NCBI GenBank assembly: GCA_009809945.1
Contig: WTPW01000603.1
Location: forward strand, 1-64,000
Direction: 5' to 3'
DNA from: Gigaspora margarita
Taxonomy: Eukaryota > Glomeromycota > Glomeromycetes > Diversisporales > Gigasporaceae
Length of the DNA stretch: 64,000 bases
Both the position numbers and the translations under genes were made by a program. The notes under the pieces are model-generated. The model made no database searches and had not been told where the DNA came from. It saw only the letters and a program-made list of their open reading frames with translations. Below are positions 45,262 to 55,900 of the stretch, in pieces (position 1 is the stretch's first letter; each line of letters opens with the position of its first letter).

Positions 45262-45674
45262 TACTTCTCAATACCATACAAATATTCAACATTTAGCTCA
45301 AGCTATACAAAGTTCAAGCACACTCAGACAACATTTTTAACAATCAAGCAGATCTTTTAGCTAGAAACCATCTATCTTTCAACAAACTATACTTTAACCA
45401 TACCAATATCCACAACCTCTACTACTTTTTCTAATGGGAAAATAGCTCTGTAGAGAGCTTAACTAGGTGTTTCATTAAAAACAATTGTAAAGCACACATC
45501 ATAGCAATGTGGTCTTCACAAAAGCACAGTTCTGAATAGTCACACTTCTCACACTATATAGACTGGAATGGCACTTGGCTCTACTTTAATAATAACCAAA
45601 AGAGCTCCAATAATTTTACTAACTCCAAACTTAACTATCTGAAATTTTTTAAAACTAAAACCTTACTTAACAAT

Positions 45675-46200
45675 TTGCTTACATACTTACACCTACATAC
45701 TATATTTTTAGATACATTCTCCTTAGCTAACTGCTTCAAGTGCAGGATGTCAGACTCTCCTTTTCACTGGAGAATCTGCCAAAAATTCTCACTTATCAAC
45801 CAAATCATTCATATAGCTAATTCAGAAACTATCAAAAGCAGTGATTTAGATCTATCTCCTTCTCAATACAATAGCCTTATTCAACTAATTTATATTCATC
45901 TCTCTTTCAACTCTATTCCAACTTTTTTATACCCTTACTTTTTGGACTTTACCTTGAAGGGCCTTATCCCTACTCCTCTAACCCAATTAGTACAATCTCT
46001 CAATATATATCCTACAAACAGGCATCCAAAAAATTGTCAAAACTCTTCTTAAAGTATCAGAAGAGTCCTATGAGCAAATATGGAAACTATACTGCTCTGT
46101 ATTTGCTTACTGAAAGAAAATCAACAATATTTGCCTCAAGAACAACAGGCCCAAACCAATACAACTATGCTCTCCTTATAAAAAAAATACCCATGCAAAA
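45675..46200 (+). pseudogene. LINE ORF2 C-terminal region
   Basis: A 125-codon frame starts LTYLHLHTIFLDTF and continues CFKCRMSDSPFHWRICQKFS. A Cys-x2-Cys followed by His-Trp and Cys is the kind of zinc-knuckle tail that follows RNase H in these LINEs. After the stop at 46,052 the reading continues in shifted form (IWKLYCSVFAY, INNICLKNNRPK). It is a remnant, not an independent gene. Confidence 0.65.
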
Positions 46201-46372
46201 ACTTTATCTATAACTACCTTTGCGGTCTCCTAGACCAACTCCACAATAATTTTAATGCATGCCTACCAATAGGTCAAGCCCTTTGTAAGATCAGCATCTG
46301 GTCTACTATGTGGATCAAATATAGTACTCCTACAAATTACATTTTGTCTATTCAAATATAGGTGAGCTTAAC

Positions 46373-46560
46373 TAGAGTTAACACCTCTATTCAGATTTAT
46401 GAATTCAGATATATACTATGTCATGTGATATAACATGACATGGTGTTTTTATATTTGAATATAAATAAATCTGGATTTAAATTTGTATCTGAATATATAC
46501 TATGATAAAACCAGATTAATCTAGTTATAAAAAATATATCTGGATAGAGGTTTAACTCTA
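46373..46560. mobile_element. hAT-like hairpin MITE
   Basis: The tips are TAGAGTTAACACCTCTATTC and, inverted, TAGAGTTAAACCTCTATCCA. The inner arms share CAGATATATACTATG / CATAGTATATATTCAGATA. The flanks AGCTTAAC and GTCTTGAC match only in part, so the 8-bp duplication is doubtful. Confidence 0.6.
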
Positions 46561-46892
46561 GTCTTGACTACTCTAGTAGATTTAGATTGCAGATAAATTA
46601 GTCTGAGCTTCTATTCTTGCATATAATTTATATATATTTGTTACTGTACAATTTAAGCGGTCATGTAACCACTTATATAAATTATTCAATAAAGATTTAC
46701 ACCTTAAAAAANNNNNNNNNNAAAAAAACTAAATAACAAATTTATATAAATAATAATAGAAAAAATGTATTTGTTGCTGATAGTGACAAAGCGTTGAACT
46801 TAGAATTCAGAATTCATTTCATATTTATTATTAATTTAAGCATACTAATTATTCTATTTACTCTGTTTTTCATATTCTAAAAACCTATTTAA

Positions 46893-47141
46893 TAGAGTTT
46901 ATAATTTGATTTGATTTGATCAAATATTCGAATTCAAATCAAATTCAAATCCAAGATTTTCATATCAAATCAATTCAAATTGGCAGTTTGATTTGATCTG
47001 AAAATTTATATTGAAAGTTCAAATTCAAATCAAATTCAAATTCAGAATTTCGAATTTAAATCAAATTCAAATCCAGAATTTCAAATCAAATCAAATTCAA
47101 ATAAGCAAAATATTTGATTTGATTTAAATTGAAGAACTCTA
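46893..47141. mobile_element. hAT-like MITE made of AATTTGATTTGA repeats, copy 2
   Basis: The tips are TAGAGTTTATAATTTG and, inverted, TAGAGTTCTTCAATTT. The interior is almost wholly TCAAATCAAATTCAAAT words, as in 21,624-21,909. No exact target duplication is visible. Confidence 0.7.
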
Positions 47142-48473
47142 TTTTAATATATTAAAAGGAACATAACCCAAATTCTTATGCAAGATTGCTTGAAATGTTC
47201 CTGCTATTGGAGGTTCAATTTTCAAGTTAATAATTTCATTGATTAACAAAGTTGTAGAATAACTAGATCTATTTGATGAAGTCTTGTTATTATCATATTA
47301 TTTGATTCTCTTTATAACTTATAATATTACCAACTGAAGATAGATTATATGCATCTTGAAGATCAGTTTTGTTAATTTTTTATCAGAAAAGCTTAGCTCA
47401 TGCTGAATATTTGTTATATAATATGAACTAATTTTAGATATTTTCTCTAGCTAAAATGACAAAAATCCATAAATAACATCACTAAAATGGCAATGCCTGA
47501 AATCACCAATGATGGCGTTGAAATGACACACCCACAATGGTAGCTCCTATTCAGTTTTTCAGGAAGCAAACCTACAAAAAATGTGTTTAAAGAAAGAAAA
47601 ATAAAAAAAGCAAACAATGAAAAAAAACCACATATTTTGCAAGTTTCCAGTTATAATTACTACTTTCAGTTTTCCAGGAAAGGAAAAAAAAAAAAAAACC
47701 TAACAAAAAATCACTTATCTCACAAGGCAGCAAGATCGTGAAAAAGCAGATCTAGATTTAAAAAAACAAACCAGATCTAAATCTGGGATGAGTCGACCCC
47801 CCTAATCCGGAATCGGGATTGTCACCACCAGTGACAAGCCATTTTTTCTAAAAATCTAATTAATTTTAAAATTACTAAATAATTGTTTTTTAAAGAGTCA
47901 CATTTGAGTACAAAAGACTACCAGTAGTACATCTAAATCCTATCCATTAAGCAAAAACTCAATAAAATCGAATTACATGTATCTAAATAAATCGATTGAA
48001 TCATATGTGGTCAGTTGATAGCGATAGAGAATAGTTTACATCTTCTCATCTGATTACGTTCCATCGTATAGAATTCCAAATCTGATACGTACAGTAGCAG
48101 TATGTTGCATCAACACCATTAGCATTGAAATCATAAATTTTAACGACAAATCAGATACAAAATTTTGTAATAAACCATACATTCCGTGATGCAAGCATGA
48201 CTACGTTCCTGGTATTAAATCACATAATTTCGTGTCCCTACCTCTGACCAAGAATTAGTGAGATGGAGAATACCTTTATTCCTGATTTAGTATTGTAAAG
48301 AATTAAAATTTTAATTTTCGAAATTGTAAATAATTTCTTATCTGGTAAATATTCCACATGTACATATGTTTCCTATAATTCCAGTTCCATTTGATAATGG
48401 TGACCAATTTTAGTATTATTTTATTATTTTCACGATATTAATAACTTTTATTAAAATGGAAGTAATTAGTAGC
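47142..48473. other. Mixed spacer without a supported gene
   Basis: On the minus strand, 47,165-47,300 can be read as INLKIEPPIAGTFQAILHKN and flanking residues in one frame, but stops and shifts follow and I recognise no family. The rest has no convincing coding or repeat structure. Confidence 0.35.
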
Positions 48474-48900
48474 TGTGTGGTGTAGTTAGCTGTGTAATGC
48501 AAATTTTTCAGCGTAACGCTAATTTTTCAGCGCAATGCTAAATTTTCGGGCATCACGTTAAGATTCCAGCGTAACGCTTAATTATTAGTGTATCGCTGGG
48601 AATTCAGCATAACATTCTTAAAGACTTTAAATGTATATAAACACCTGAAATTTAATAAAGTCAAAAGAGTTCCGCATCAATCTTCAATTATAAAGCATCA
48701 AAATATTATATATTTGAGTTTTTCCTTGAATTCGACTTTAACTTTAATAAGCCTTGTGAGACTCAATTCGACGGACTGAATTGCTGATTTGTAACTTCGC
48801 CTCGGTTTATTAAGTCTCGAATTCTTCATACACGGTTAGAGTTAGACTGATCCAATTACCTTTACTTCGTACTGCTCTCCTAATTAACCGTTACAGTATG
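48474..48900 (+). promoter_or_regulatory. AGCGTAACGCT repeat array with a TATA-like element; possible LTR or promoter
   Basis: Between 48,500 and 48,600 there are about five degenerate copies of TTTTCAGCGTAACGCTAA; the core AGCGTAACGCT is a perfect palindrome. A TATA-like GTATATAAAC follows at about 48,633. The composition (repeat array, TATA, then a CT- and T-rich leader) looks like a promoter or a solo LTR. No matching second copy or clean 5-bp duplication was found. The 63-codon frame at 48,588 is not supported. Confidence 0.3.
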
Positions 48901-49575
48901 CATAATGATCTAATGGCCGGTCATTTATAATTGACATACGTATTTCATTTGGTCACGAATCAGTTTTAAATGACTCGAAAATCAGATGACTATAATGATT
49001 GGTCATTTTGAAGTCATTTCGAGTCATTTGCAAAATAGGCAAATGGCCTGGTCATTTACCATCCTGGTATCTGTGATATAGGTACCAATTATATCTTGGC
49101 ACAGCCTACTTATAGAATGCTCATGATCGTTACTTGGAAAAGCAGGTTTATTAAAAAAATCAATATTTGTCTCGAAATAACACCCACGCGGTATACAATT
49201 ATCTCATTCGTGTCGATGTGAGCACCATTTCGATTTTCTTATTTGACCATTCGAAATCACAATTTTTATTTTTAAGCTTTTACCTAGATACGGTTATTGA
49301 TTGGACTTCCCGAATTATTAATAATTAATAATGATTATTAAATGATTGATCAAATTATTAACTAAAAAAAAAAAAAACGAAATAATAATATATGGAGCAG
49401 CTAATTAGTACAGAATATATAAAATTTTCTCAAATAATTACTCAAATAATTTCTTCTATTTGCGGACTAAATTTTTAATTTATTACCTCCGTTAATAGTA
49501 TATTTAAATCAATGAATTATTAATGATAATGAAGTTATTAACTATTAATAATATTAATAATGCATTATTAGTTAT
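48901..49575. other. Spacer with GC-rich motif
   Basis: There is no gene. A TCGAAATAACACCCACGCGG word at about 49,171 belongs to the dispersed ATAACGCnCATGCG motif group. Around 48,950-49,045 TGGTCATTT and AAATGACCAG-like words repeat on both strands (ATGGCCGGTCATTTATAA, AATGGCCTGGTCATTTACC). Confidence 0.4.
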
Positions 49576-49838
49576 CAAAATTACTACATGCCACCACTGG
49601 TGATCGCCAGTGATTAACAACATTGTAAATTAAAAGCTTTTTTTTGCCGAAATAAAAATTAAAATTTATTAATATTAGGGTTAGGGTTAAGAACTGGGAT
49701 GGGGCAGGGGCATAGTTTATACCAAAATTTTACGAGGAATTTTTTTGTTAGAGCCTCAAAAGTGATTTCATAGACTAAATTTAAAGATACAAAATATACA
49801 CTGGTGATGATCACCAGTGGTGATAAATAGCAAACTTC
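49576..49838. mobile_element. Mutator-like MITE
   Basis: The flanks ATTAGTTAT and ATTAATTAT match at 8 of 9 positions. The termini CAAAATTACTACATGCCACC and, inverted, GAAGTTTGCTATTTATCACC continue with an ACTGGTGATC block. The core is ATTAGGGTTAGGGTTAAG, then TATACCAAAATTTTACGAGG. It is close kin to the element at 898-1,241. Confidence 0.8.
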
Positions 49839-49847
49839 ATTAATTAT

Positions 49848-50867
49848 TATTATTAATATTAACTAGATACGCTATCATCAGGTTTTGGAGTTTCGCCAAT
49901 CATCTGCAGTCATTCAAACCATGTGAATATTTTTACACTCTATGCAATAACGATATTGTGAAGCAGTTATTGACGACGATACTATTTTTTCACATTCTTT
50001 TTTTATTTTTTTTAGGAGAAATTTAAGCTATAACGATAAAAAAAAAAAGATGATAAATCAGTGATGACGTAAAATGTACAAATATGAAAGTTTAGTGCAG
50101 CAGTAACATGGATGCACGATAATAAGTTATAAATATTCATAAATATAGTTAAAGCTTTTTTATATATGTATTTTCTTGGAATTGACTATAAGCATATATT
50201 TATAAAGATGTGCATATATAAGAAATAATTTTGTAAGTGTTATAATAGTTAGTGCTAAAATTTAGAATAGGTAGCGTGTTTTTATACAGTATACATAAAA
50301 ACTAAATATATGAATATTTATAATATCTACAAATATTATAAATCTTATATTATAAAGTATCTTTATTAGTGGGATTGGTAGTGCGCCTGGCGCGCCAGGC
50401 GCACAAGCCACCCTAGTTTTATCAGTGTCCACAATATTTTTTTAAAATTTAGGGTTATGGTGCAGTTATAGACTAAGATAGGGGTTAGACATTAATACCT
50501 AAATTTAGTTAGCATAAAGTTTTGAGAGTTCTGGAATTAAGAACAAAGAACAATTTTAATATTAAAAATGTGTTTGTTAACTTCGTTTGTTTATTGCATT
50601 GTTGTGCTTAAAACTGTATTTAATCCAATATAGAACTCTTTCCGATTATTTAATGAAAATTTTTATCTATTAATTTCTCGGGCATTATACTTGTAAAAAT
50701 TCCATTTTCAAAGCAATATTTAGACAGATCAGCTTATTAATAAATTGAGATTGGAACCCATCTAACGTTAATAGTTAACCTTGTCAACCATCCCATGACC
50801 AATGTAATTTTTCCTGGAAAAATGGAACAAATTTTATGCGGTTTAATGATTACAATCCGGATAAGCA
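49848..50867. other. AT-rich spacer containing a GC palindrome and a telomere-like core
   Basis: There is no gene. At 50,381-50,404 GTGCGCCTGGCG is followed directly by its exact reverse complement, making a 24-bp perfect palindrome. About 40 bases on, TTTAGGGTTATGGTGCAG..GGGGTTAG followed by CCTAAATTTAG resembles the core of the Mutator-like MITEs, so this may be a truncated member. Confidence 0.5.
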
Positions 50868-51176
50868 ATGTATTTCAAATCGCAATTTGGATCACAAATT
50901 CTTTATATTTGCTTAAAATGTGATGAATTAGAAGTGGAAATATATACCTTAACTTTCACATGTCTTATTAAAATCCAAAAAAAGAAACGTGAACTTTTTT
51001 TATTTAAGGAATTAATATTTCATATCTATGCTGAATTCTGCTACATTTTCTATGTTGTTTATGAGTCAAGATCAACAATAAAATCAAAATACCACATGAA
51101 ACTGCTATTTATGCTCTGTTCTTTATTAAGTTTAGGAATTATTGTATTGCTATACAAATTAGAAGAGCGCCAATAA
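50868..51176 (+). CDS. Hypothetical frame of 102 codons, doubtful
   Basis: This is an open frame starting MYFKSQFGSQILYICLK with a hydrophobic C-terminal segment (LLFMLCSLLSLGIIVLLY, residues about 79-96) that could be one membrane helix. There is no signal peptide, no recognised domain, no splice evidence and no repeat partner. In AT-rich DNA a frame of this size can occur by chance. It is listed because it is one of the few frames in this region outside a mobile element. Confidence 0.15.
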   Translation: MYFKSQFGSQILYICLKCDELEVEIYTLTFTCLIKIQKKKRELFLFKELIFHIYAEFCYIFYVVYESRSTIKSKYHMKLLFMLCSLLSLGIIVLLYKLEERQ

Positions 51177-51232
51177 TTGACTTGTAAGTTTAGAGTTGTT
51201 AATATGAGTTGCTTGGCGACGCCATTGGTGCG

Positions 51233-51310
51233 TCAATATGGTGCACCAACTGACACGACAATATAGTGCACCAACTGACACGACAATATAGTGCACCAGT
51301 TGACACGCCA
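51233..51310. repeat. 25-bp tandem repeat, three copies
   Basis: There are three copies of CAATATAGTGCACCAACTGA plus CACGA. TGCACCA words recall the subterminal repeats of the hAT-like element at 5,228-6,185, but no termini are visible. Confidence 0.75.
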
Positions 51311-54053
51311 ATACAGATATAGCGCAAAGGTGACTATCCAATTATTTTTAAATTTACTTCTTACTAAGTGACAGGAAATAAAAGATACATACGTAATTTT
51401 TTTAATTGACCTTTAAAAGATTGAAACAATGAGATTACTAAGTATATAAGTTATTAGCATGAAGTAATAGCCAAATAATATGGGATCTGTAATCAGTTAA
51501 TTAAATAATTTTCAATGTAAAAGTGAATGAGCACAAAATTCACCAATATGTCCGAATCAGTAACTCAGAGAAATATATGCCCTTACTGAAATAATAAAGC
51601 ATGCAATCACCAGACAATTTCATATCATAGTGCACCTAACGGTACGCCATGCACCAAAAGTTTCGCATATAGCGCGTCATTAGGATTATACTTAAAATTA
51701 TGTGAGTTGATTAAAATATCAATGCTCAATATTAAGTCCTAATCTTAAATAGTCATAAACAGCAGCGTACGAAACAAACAAAATATGAATGAAATTTACT
51801 CGTGGTTTATAAAAATCACAACAGAAGTCTATCTACGGTTTAAAAATAAGAATTTATTCAAAAATCTTTACTTATTATGAAAAGAACCAATAAGAATTCT
51901 AAATTCAATTAGGTTGGAATTCAAGGCATGAAGAATATCCGTAATCATCATCGACGCGTTAGAATAAATATCCTTCTAAAAATGCACGGAAAACTGGAAT
52001 ATTTTATCCGAGTAATTATTAATTTACCGACTTACTCGGGTAAATTATTATATATCTCGGGTAGATATATAATCCTTTTTACCCAGGGTCAATCCCTATG
52101 GAAAAAACTATGTTCAAAGTACAATTTGCGCATCACTCATAATTCACGAATATAATCTATTTCTTTTGGAAATATTTATCCACCGGCGATATTTATCTGG
52201 TCGTTTAAATACAATGAAGGATCATTACTAAATTTGGGCTATCATAGATCTATAAAGCTCAATAACGCGCGTAAAGATGATCCGATGTTACACAAATAGT
52301 GATCATATCTAATTGCAGCGGATTACGGTTTTATAATATGCCCGGAAAATGTAACATCGAAATATTATTAATTTAATAATCATACCACAGAGAGGTTCTC
52401 TCAATTTCAAATCTTTTACCTGCAAAAAAAAAACGAAAAAAATAAATAAATGCGAATTTTCGTATGGCATGAAATGAGCTGATTAGTCTGATATGGGGTG
52501 TAAAATAATGTACCTATTTTAGTACGTACATACACATATTGACTGATCCGACGTTATATTAGGATCAGAAGAAATTAGATTTCATAGCATACAATTCAAT
52601 ATTACAGTGTTATACTAATATGCTGTAATCCCAGTGTGTTATTCTTCATTTATATAATGTCATGGCGGTGGTTTTACCAACTTATTAATCAATGAAAAAA
52701 GAACAAATTTCTGAAAAGCTTGTTATTCCCGATTTACAGGGAAAATCAAGTGTTGGCGAAAACCTATTTCTTTATTCATAATTCAAAGTATACATATAGT
52801 GATTATGTAAATAAAGTATCCTGAATCGTTGGATATTAGCGAAACTTCGTTTCTGCTTTGTAAAAGGACCCCGGATAATACTAATAGAGGTACGAGTTGA
52901 GTTAATAGTAAATTTTCAAGCATTTTGCGTTTTAAAACTATTTAAAACTATTTAAAACTTTTAAGACTTCAAATTTTTTGTCCACTTTAAGTCTTGTACC
53001 CTCTAAAATTTCGATTTATATATTATATAGCCGATAATTTTATATCGGAACATTTCGGGATTTTTGTAAAAAATTTTGCCTCATATTTAGGTTTTCTACT
53101 TTGGAACTTTCCGGGATCCTCTTGTAAACTAAATACCCCGTGATCTTGAGATAGTGATCGAGGTCAATAAAATCATAGGAACGTGAATAATGATATAATC
53201 CCCCAATTTTTTCTTAAATTTAAATTGATCTAGATTATTAAGGTAAGGATTAGATTTTAGAAGTAATAAATAGAGAATTCTAAATTAATTTTAGTTCTGT
53301 TTCCACTTACAACATTAATATAATCTTATTTCGATCTGGTGATGATAGTCAACTAATTTTCAAATTATTAAAGTATTAATCATTAATTATCATCAATGAA
53401 AGTTATTCGTTATTAAAATATTTAAAATTTGGCAATTTTAAAGGAAAATCATGTGACACTGAATGATGTAAAGATTCGTTTTTTAAAATAAGTTGTGAAT
53501 GAATTTTTTGATAACTTGGTTATGCTAAATAAGTACAACAGAATGAATGATCACCAAATATGATATGACAATGATCATCACATAAAAAAAAAAAAAAAAA
53601 ACAACATAAAACGCGGATTTTCACCCTAACCCAATCTACAAAACGGATTTCACTATTCTGCAACTCAGGTTTCATCCTGTTTTAATATGATTACTCGGTT
53701 TGAAACTGTGTTATATTGTATGTGTACATCATTCAATTCTAACGATATTCCGTTCTTTTATTAAAGATCGAAATTCTTTGAAGAATATTATGAAATTTGG
53801 GAGATTTCCATTTAAATAAATTTGTAACAATTTACGTTTATTTGCTTTTTATAACTTTACTTAATTTGAAGAAGCAAAATAAATTATTTGAATCTTTATT
53901 GGATTTATTAAAATTTGTTTCAGGGGTGTTTTTTATTTTTGATTTGTGAAACTTAACATGGATGCTGTTATTACGACACGTTAATTCACGTAAATCTCAA
54001 TAATATATACTGTATATTAATGATCGCGAATTCTCAAATAAATGAATAAAAAA
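51311..54053. other. Long spacer, no gene supported
   Basis: About 2.7 kb holds only short frames; one of 75 codons at 51,928-52,155 has no recognised features. TTACTCGGGTAAATTA-type words occur in both orientations at about 52,010-52,075. I looked for exons ending in GTAAGT/GTATGT with matching acceptors and found none that chain together. Confidence 0.4.
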
Positions 54054-54303
54054 TATGGGGGAGGAGTTAGTAGAAAAGGGACAAATCGTTTTTTAGTAAA
54101 TTTTTTTGTTTAAATTAAACTTAAAATATCTTGACAACTACTTAACCAATTTTGATAAAAATTTTTTTATTTTTTAATATCCAAAAAAATCCCCCGATTT
54201 ATTAGATTTAATAAGATAGTTAACAAGATATTTAAATTTAAAGTTGTGAAAACTTTTACTTTGAAAAATTTGTCACTTTCTATTGTATTAACTTTACCCC
54301 ATA
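54054..54303. mobile_element. Hairpin MITE (TATGGGG type)
   Basis: The tips are TATGGGGGAGGAGTTAG and, inverted, TATGGGGTAAAGTTAAT. The arms share GACAAATCGTTTTTTAGTAAA / GACAAATTTTTCAAAGTAAA and TATCTTGACAACTA / TAGTTAACAAGATA. It lies 200 bp downstream of KEI1 and resembles 45,007-45,261. Confidence 0.65.
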
Positions 54304-54502
54304 TTTTGAATCAGATGATATTTAATTTTTGAATTGACAATATGTAAATTTATTTGAATAAATAATTTTGTACATTTTTCATAAGTCGTAAAGAATATAT
54401 ATATATATTTTTTTTAAAATGTTAAGGTTCCTGCCTTTGGAATTAATAATAGTCATAATTTTTTACTAAATATATCTGACGACTTTTTTTTTTTTTTTTA
54501 AA

Positions 54503-55477
54503 TCATATTCGCGCTTCTTCTTTAGTAATTGAAGGACTCGGAGGTTTTAATAAAGTAATTCCAAAAGTTGACATTATTGGTGTAGAATGTTCTGATGTTC
54601 GAATAATTGAATATCGTTTTTCCTCCAAACATGCATAACTATGAACTATCAATGCAAAATAAATCTTTTTGTGAAATACCAATATGAATGATCGAAATTA
54701 GTTAGTTTAATGAAATGATGAAAATGATAAACTATTTTATTTATAATCTATCCTTACATGTACAAATGTTGTAAAAGCCAAAATTAGATTTGCTATGATA
54801 GATTCAGCTTGCCATATTGGCAATTTAGTTGGTGATTCAAGGATTGACCGAGTATTATTAGAAAAAGTTTCATTATTTGTCAATATACTCGTATGATCCT
54901 TTACCAAATACCATATTAATTCAAATGTTAAGGCAAAAAGGGAGCTGATGGCAAGATCTGCCCAATATAGATAAGAATAGCATCGTATAATTGTCGCATT
55001 TTCCTGTATAAAGATTTTTTTTTTTTTTCAAAATTAATCAATTAAAATAATCAAGATTTAAATTTTTATAATAAAACTATTATTATACCTTTAATATACC
55101 ATAAAAAAGACAATATGCGAATATTATAGTTATACTCATAGAATAAAGATAAGAAATATTTGATAATATATTTCCACCATAAATTATACTTGAAATTCCA
55201 AAAAATCCAGAGAACTTATTCAACTTTTAAAAATAAATTTATAAAAGTTATTAATATTTATTATTTTTATATAATAATTTTATTATTGTATTAGATAAAT
55301 AATATTACCAAAGAGATTGCCGTAATTATAATTACACCTAAAAAAATTCATAAGATTGATAAAATCGTAAAATCGGAGAGTCAAAAAAAGACAGTCTAAA
55401 AAATTTCACAAGATCATTAAATTGAGCTTACCATTTTGTAGATCAGAAATACCACAAAATGTTCTGAAGAAGGGCAT
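54503..55477 (-). CDS. KEI1: Kei1-like regulatory subunit of inositolphosphorylceramide synthase (five exons)
   Basis: Exons on the minus strand: 55,477-55,432, 55,337-55,309, 55,223-55,089, 55,003-54,758 and 54,664-54,503. Their summed length is 618 nt, an unbroken 205-residue frame with stop. All four introns are 85-94 nt with GT..AG ends, and the phases agree (1, 0, 0, 0). The protein starts MPFFRTFCGI and then LQNGVIIITAISL, and residues 26-35 are LNKFSGFFGI, the most conserved Kei1 block. YLYSMSITIIFAYCLFYG, YWADLAISSLFALTFELIWY and IYFALIVHSYACLEEKRY follow, giving four predicted membrane segments. In yeasts Kei1 is a Golgi membrane protein needed for activity and localisation of inositolphosphorylceramide synthase in sphingolipid synthesis. 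Length fits the family. The last acceptor was chosen (over a TAG 17 nt downstream) because it keeps the conserved YF..SYA segment in frame. Confidence 0.88.
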
Positions 55478-55500
55478 CTTAATAATATCGCTTGAATATG

Positions 55501-55600
55501 AGAAATATAAGAAATATAAGAAATATGAGAAATATGAGAAATATAAGAAATATAAGAAATATTAGAAATATGTGAAATATGTGAAATATGTGAAATATGT
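55501..55600. repeat. 9-bp minisatellite just upstream of KEI1
   Basis: About eleven units of GAAATATRW (AAGAAATAT, GAGAAATAT, GTGAAATAT) lie only about 24 bp from the KEI1 start codon, in its 5' leader or promoter. On the coding strand the array reads as ATATTTCTT repeats. Confidence 0.9.
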
Positions 55601-55744
55601 TTAAATAAAGTAATAATTTTCTAAGATGCATCTACATAATTAAATTTAGGACAACTTACTAATTTTCGAGATATATAAAAGTTATATTTAAATTTTAAAT
55701 TTATGGAGCCTTTGACTTATTTAGAAAATTTATAATTATTTTTT

Positions 55745-55900
55745 TTTTTAACTTCTAACCTACTATAGTATATGCTATTTAAATGTTAATTAAAAGTATA
55801 AAAAAAAAAATAATAATAAATAATAATATAAATCTGAATCCTTTAAACCTGTAGTAATATGAATTACGAAAATATATAGTAGGTAAATAACAAGAAGTTA
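55745..55900. mobile_element. Small hairpin MITE upstream of KEI1
   Basis: TTTAACTTCTAACCTACTAT at the left is answered by ATAGTAGGTAAATAACAAGAAGTTAAA at the right. It is about 155 bp, AT-rich and non-coding. Confidence 0.5.

Larger units (their letters stand above)
42780..45450 (+). pseudogene. LINE RNase H domain, split by insertions
   Basis: The first half at about 42,795-43,065 reads TIHIYTDGLV..GIGWVQIYSN, then HNWPSSYKAELLTIL and INIYTDF, giving the D, E and D positions of RNase H. After the nested block the second half at about 45,300-45,400 reads KVQAHSDNIFNNQADLLAR, giving the His and last Asp. In-frame stops occur in both halves, and 2 kb of inserted elements separate them, so it is inactive. 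Confidence 0.8.
41500..46728 (+). mobile_element. Second LINE, 5'-truncated and degenerate, with nested insertions
   Basis: The coding remnants on the plus strand are the C-terminal half of a LINE ORF2: an RNase H domain split between about 42,780-43,065 and 45,265-45,450, then a zinc-knuckle-type C-terminal region. It ends at a poly(A) tail (46,706 onward), which is interrupted by a run of ten N at 46,712-46,721. The 3' end differs from the LINE tails at 1-270 and 22.3 kb, so it is another family. The 5' limit is approximate. It is interrupted by elements at 41,858-42,178, 43,066-44,962, 45,007-45,261 and 46,373-46,560. Confidence 0.75.

Noticed and set aside
46712..46721. Run of ten N bases and scattered single N bases elsewhere (for example 9,356, 10,098, 11,230, 13,407, 16,430, 44,045).
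   Set aside because: These are assembly or consensus gaps, mostly in repeats or poly(A). They are not biological features.
51159..51341. A minus-strand frame of 60 codons with repeated VSxGALYCRVSWCT-like units.
   Set aside because: It only translates the 25-bp tandem repeat.
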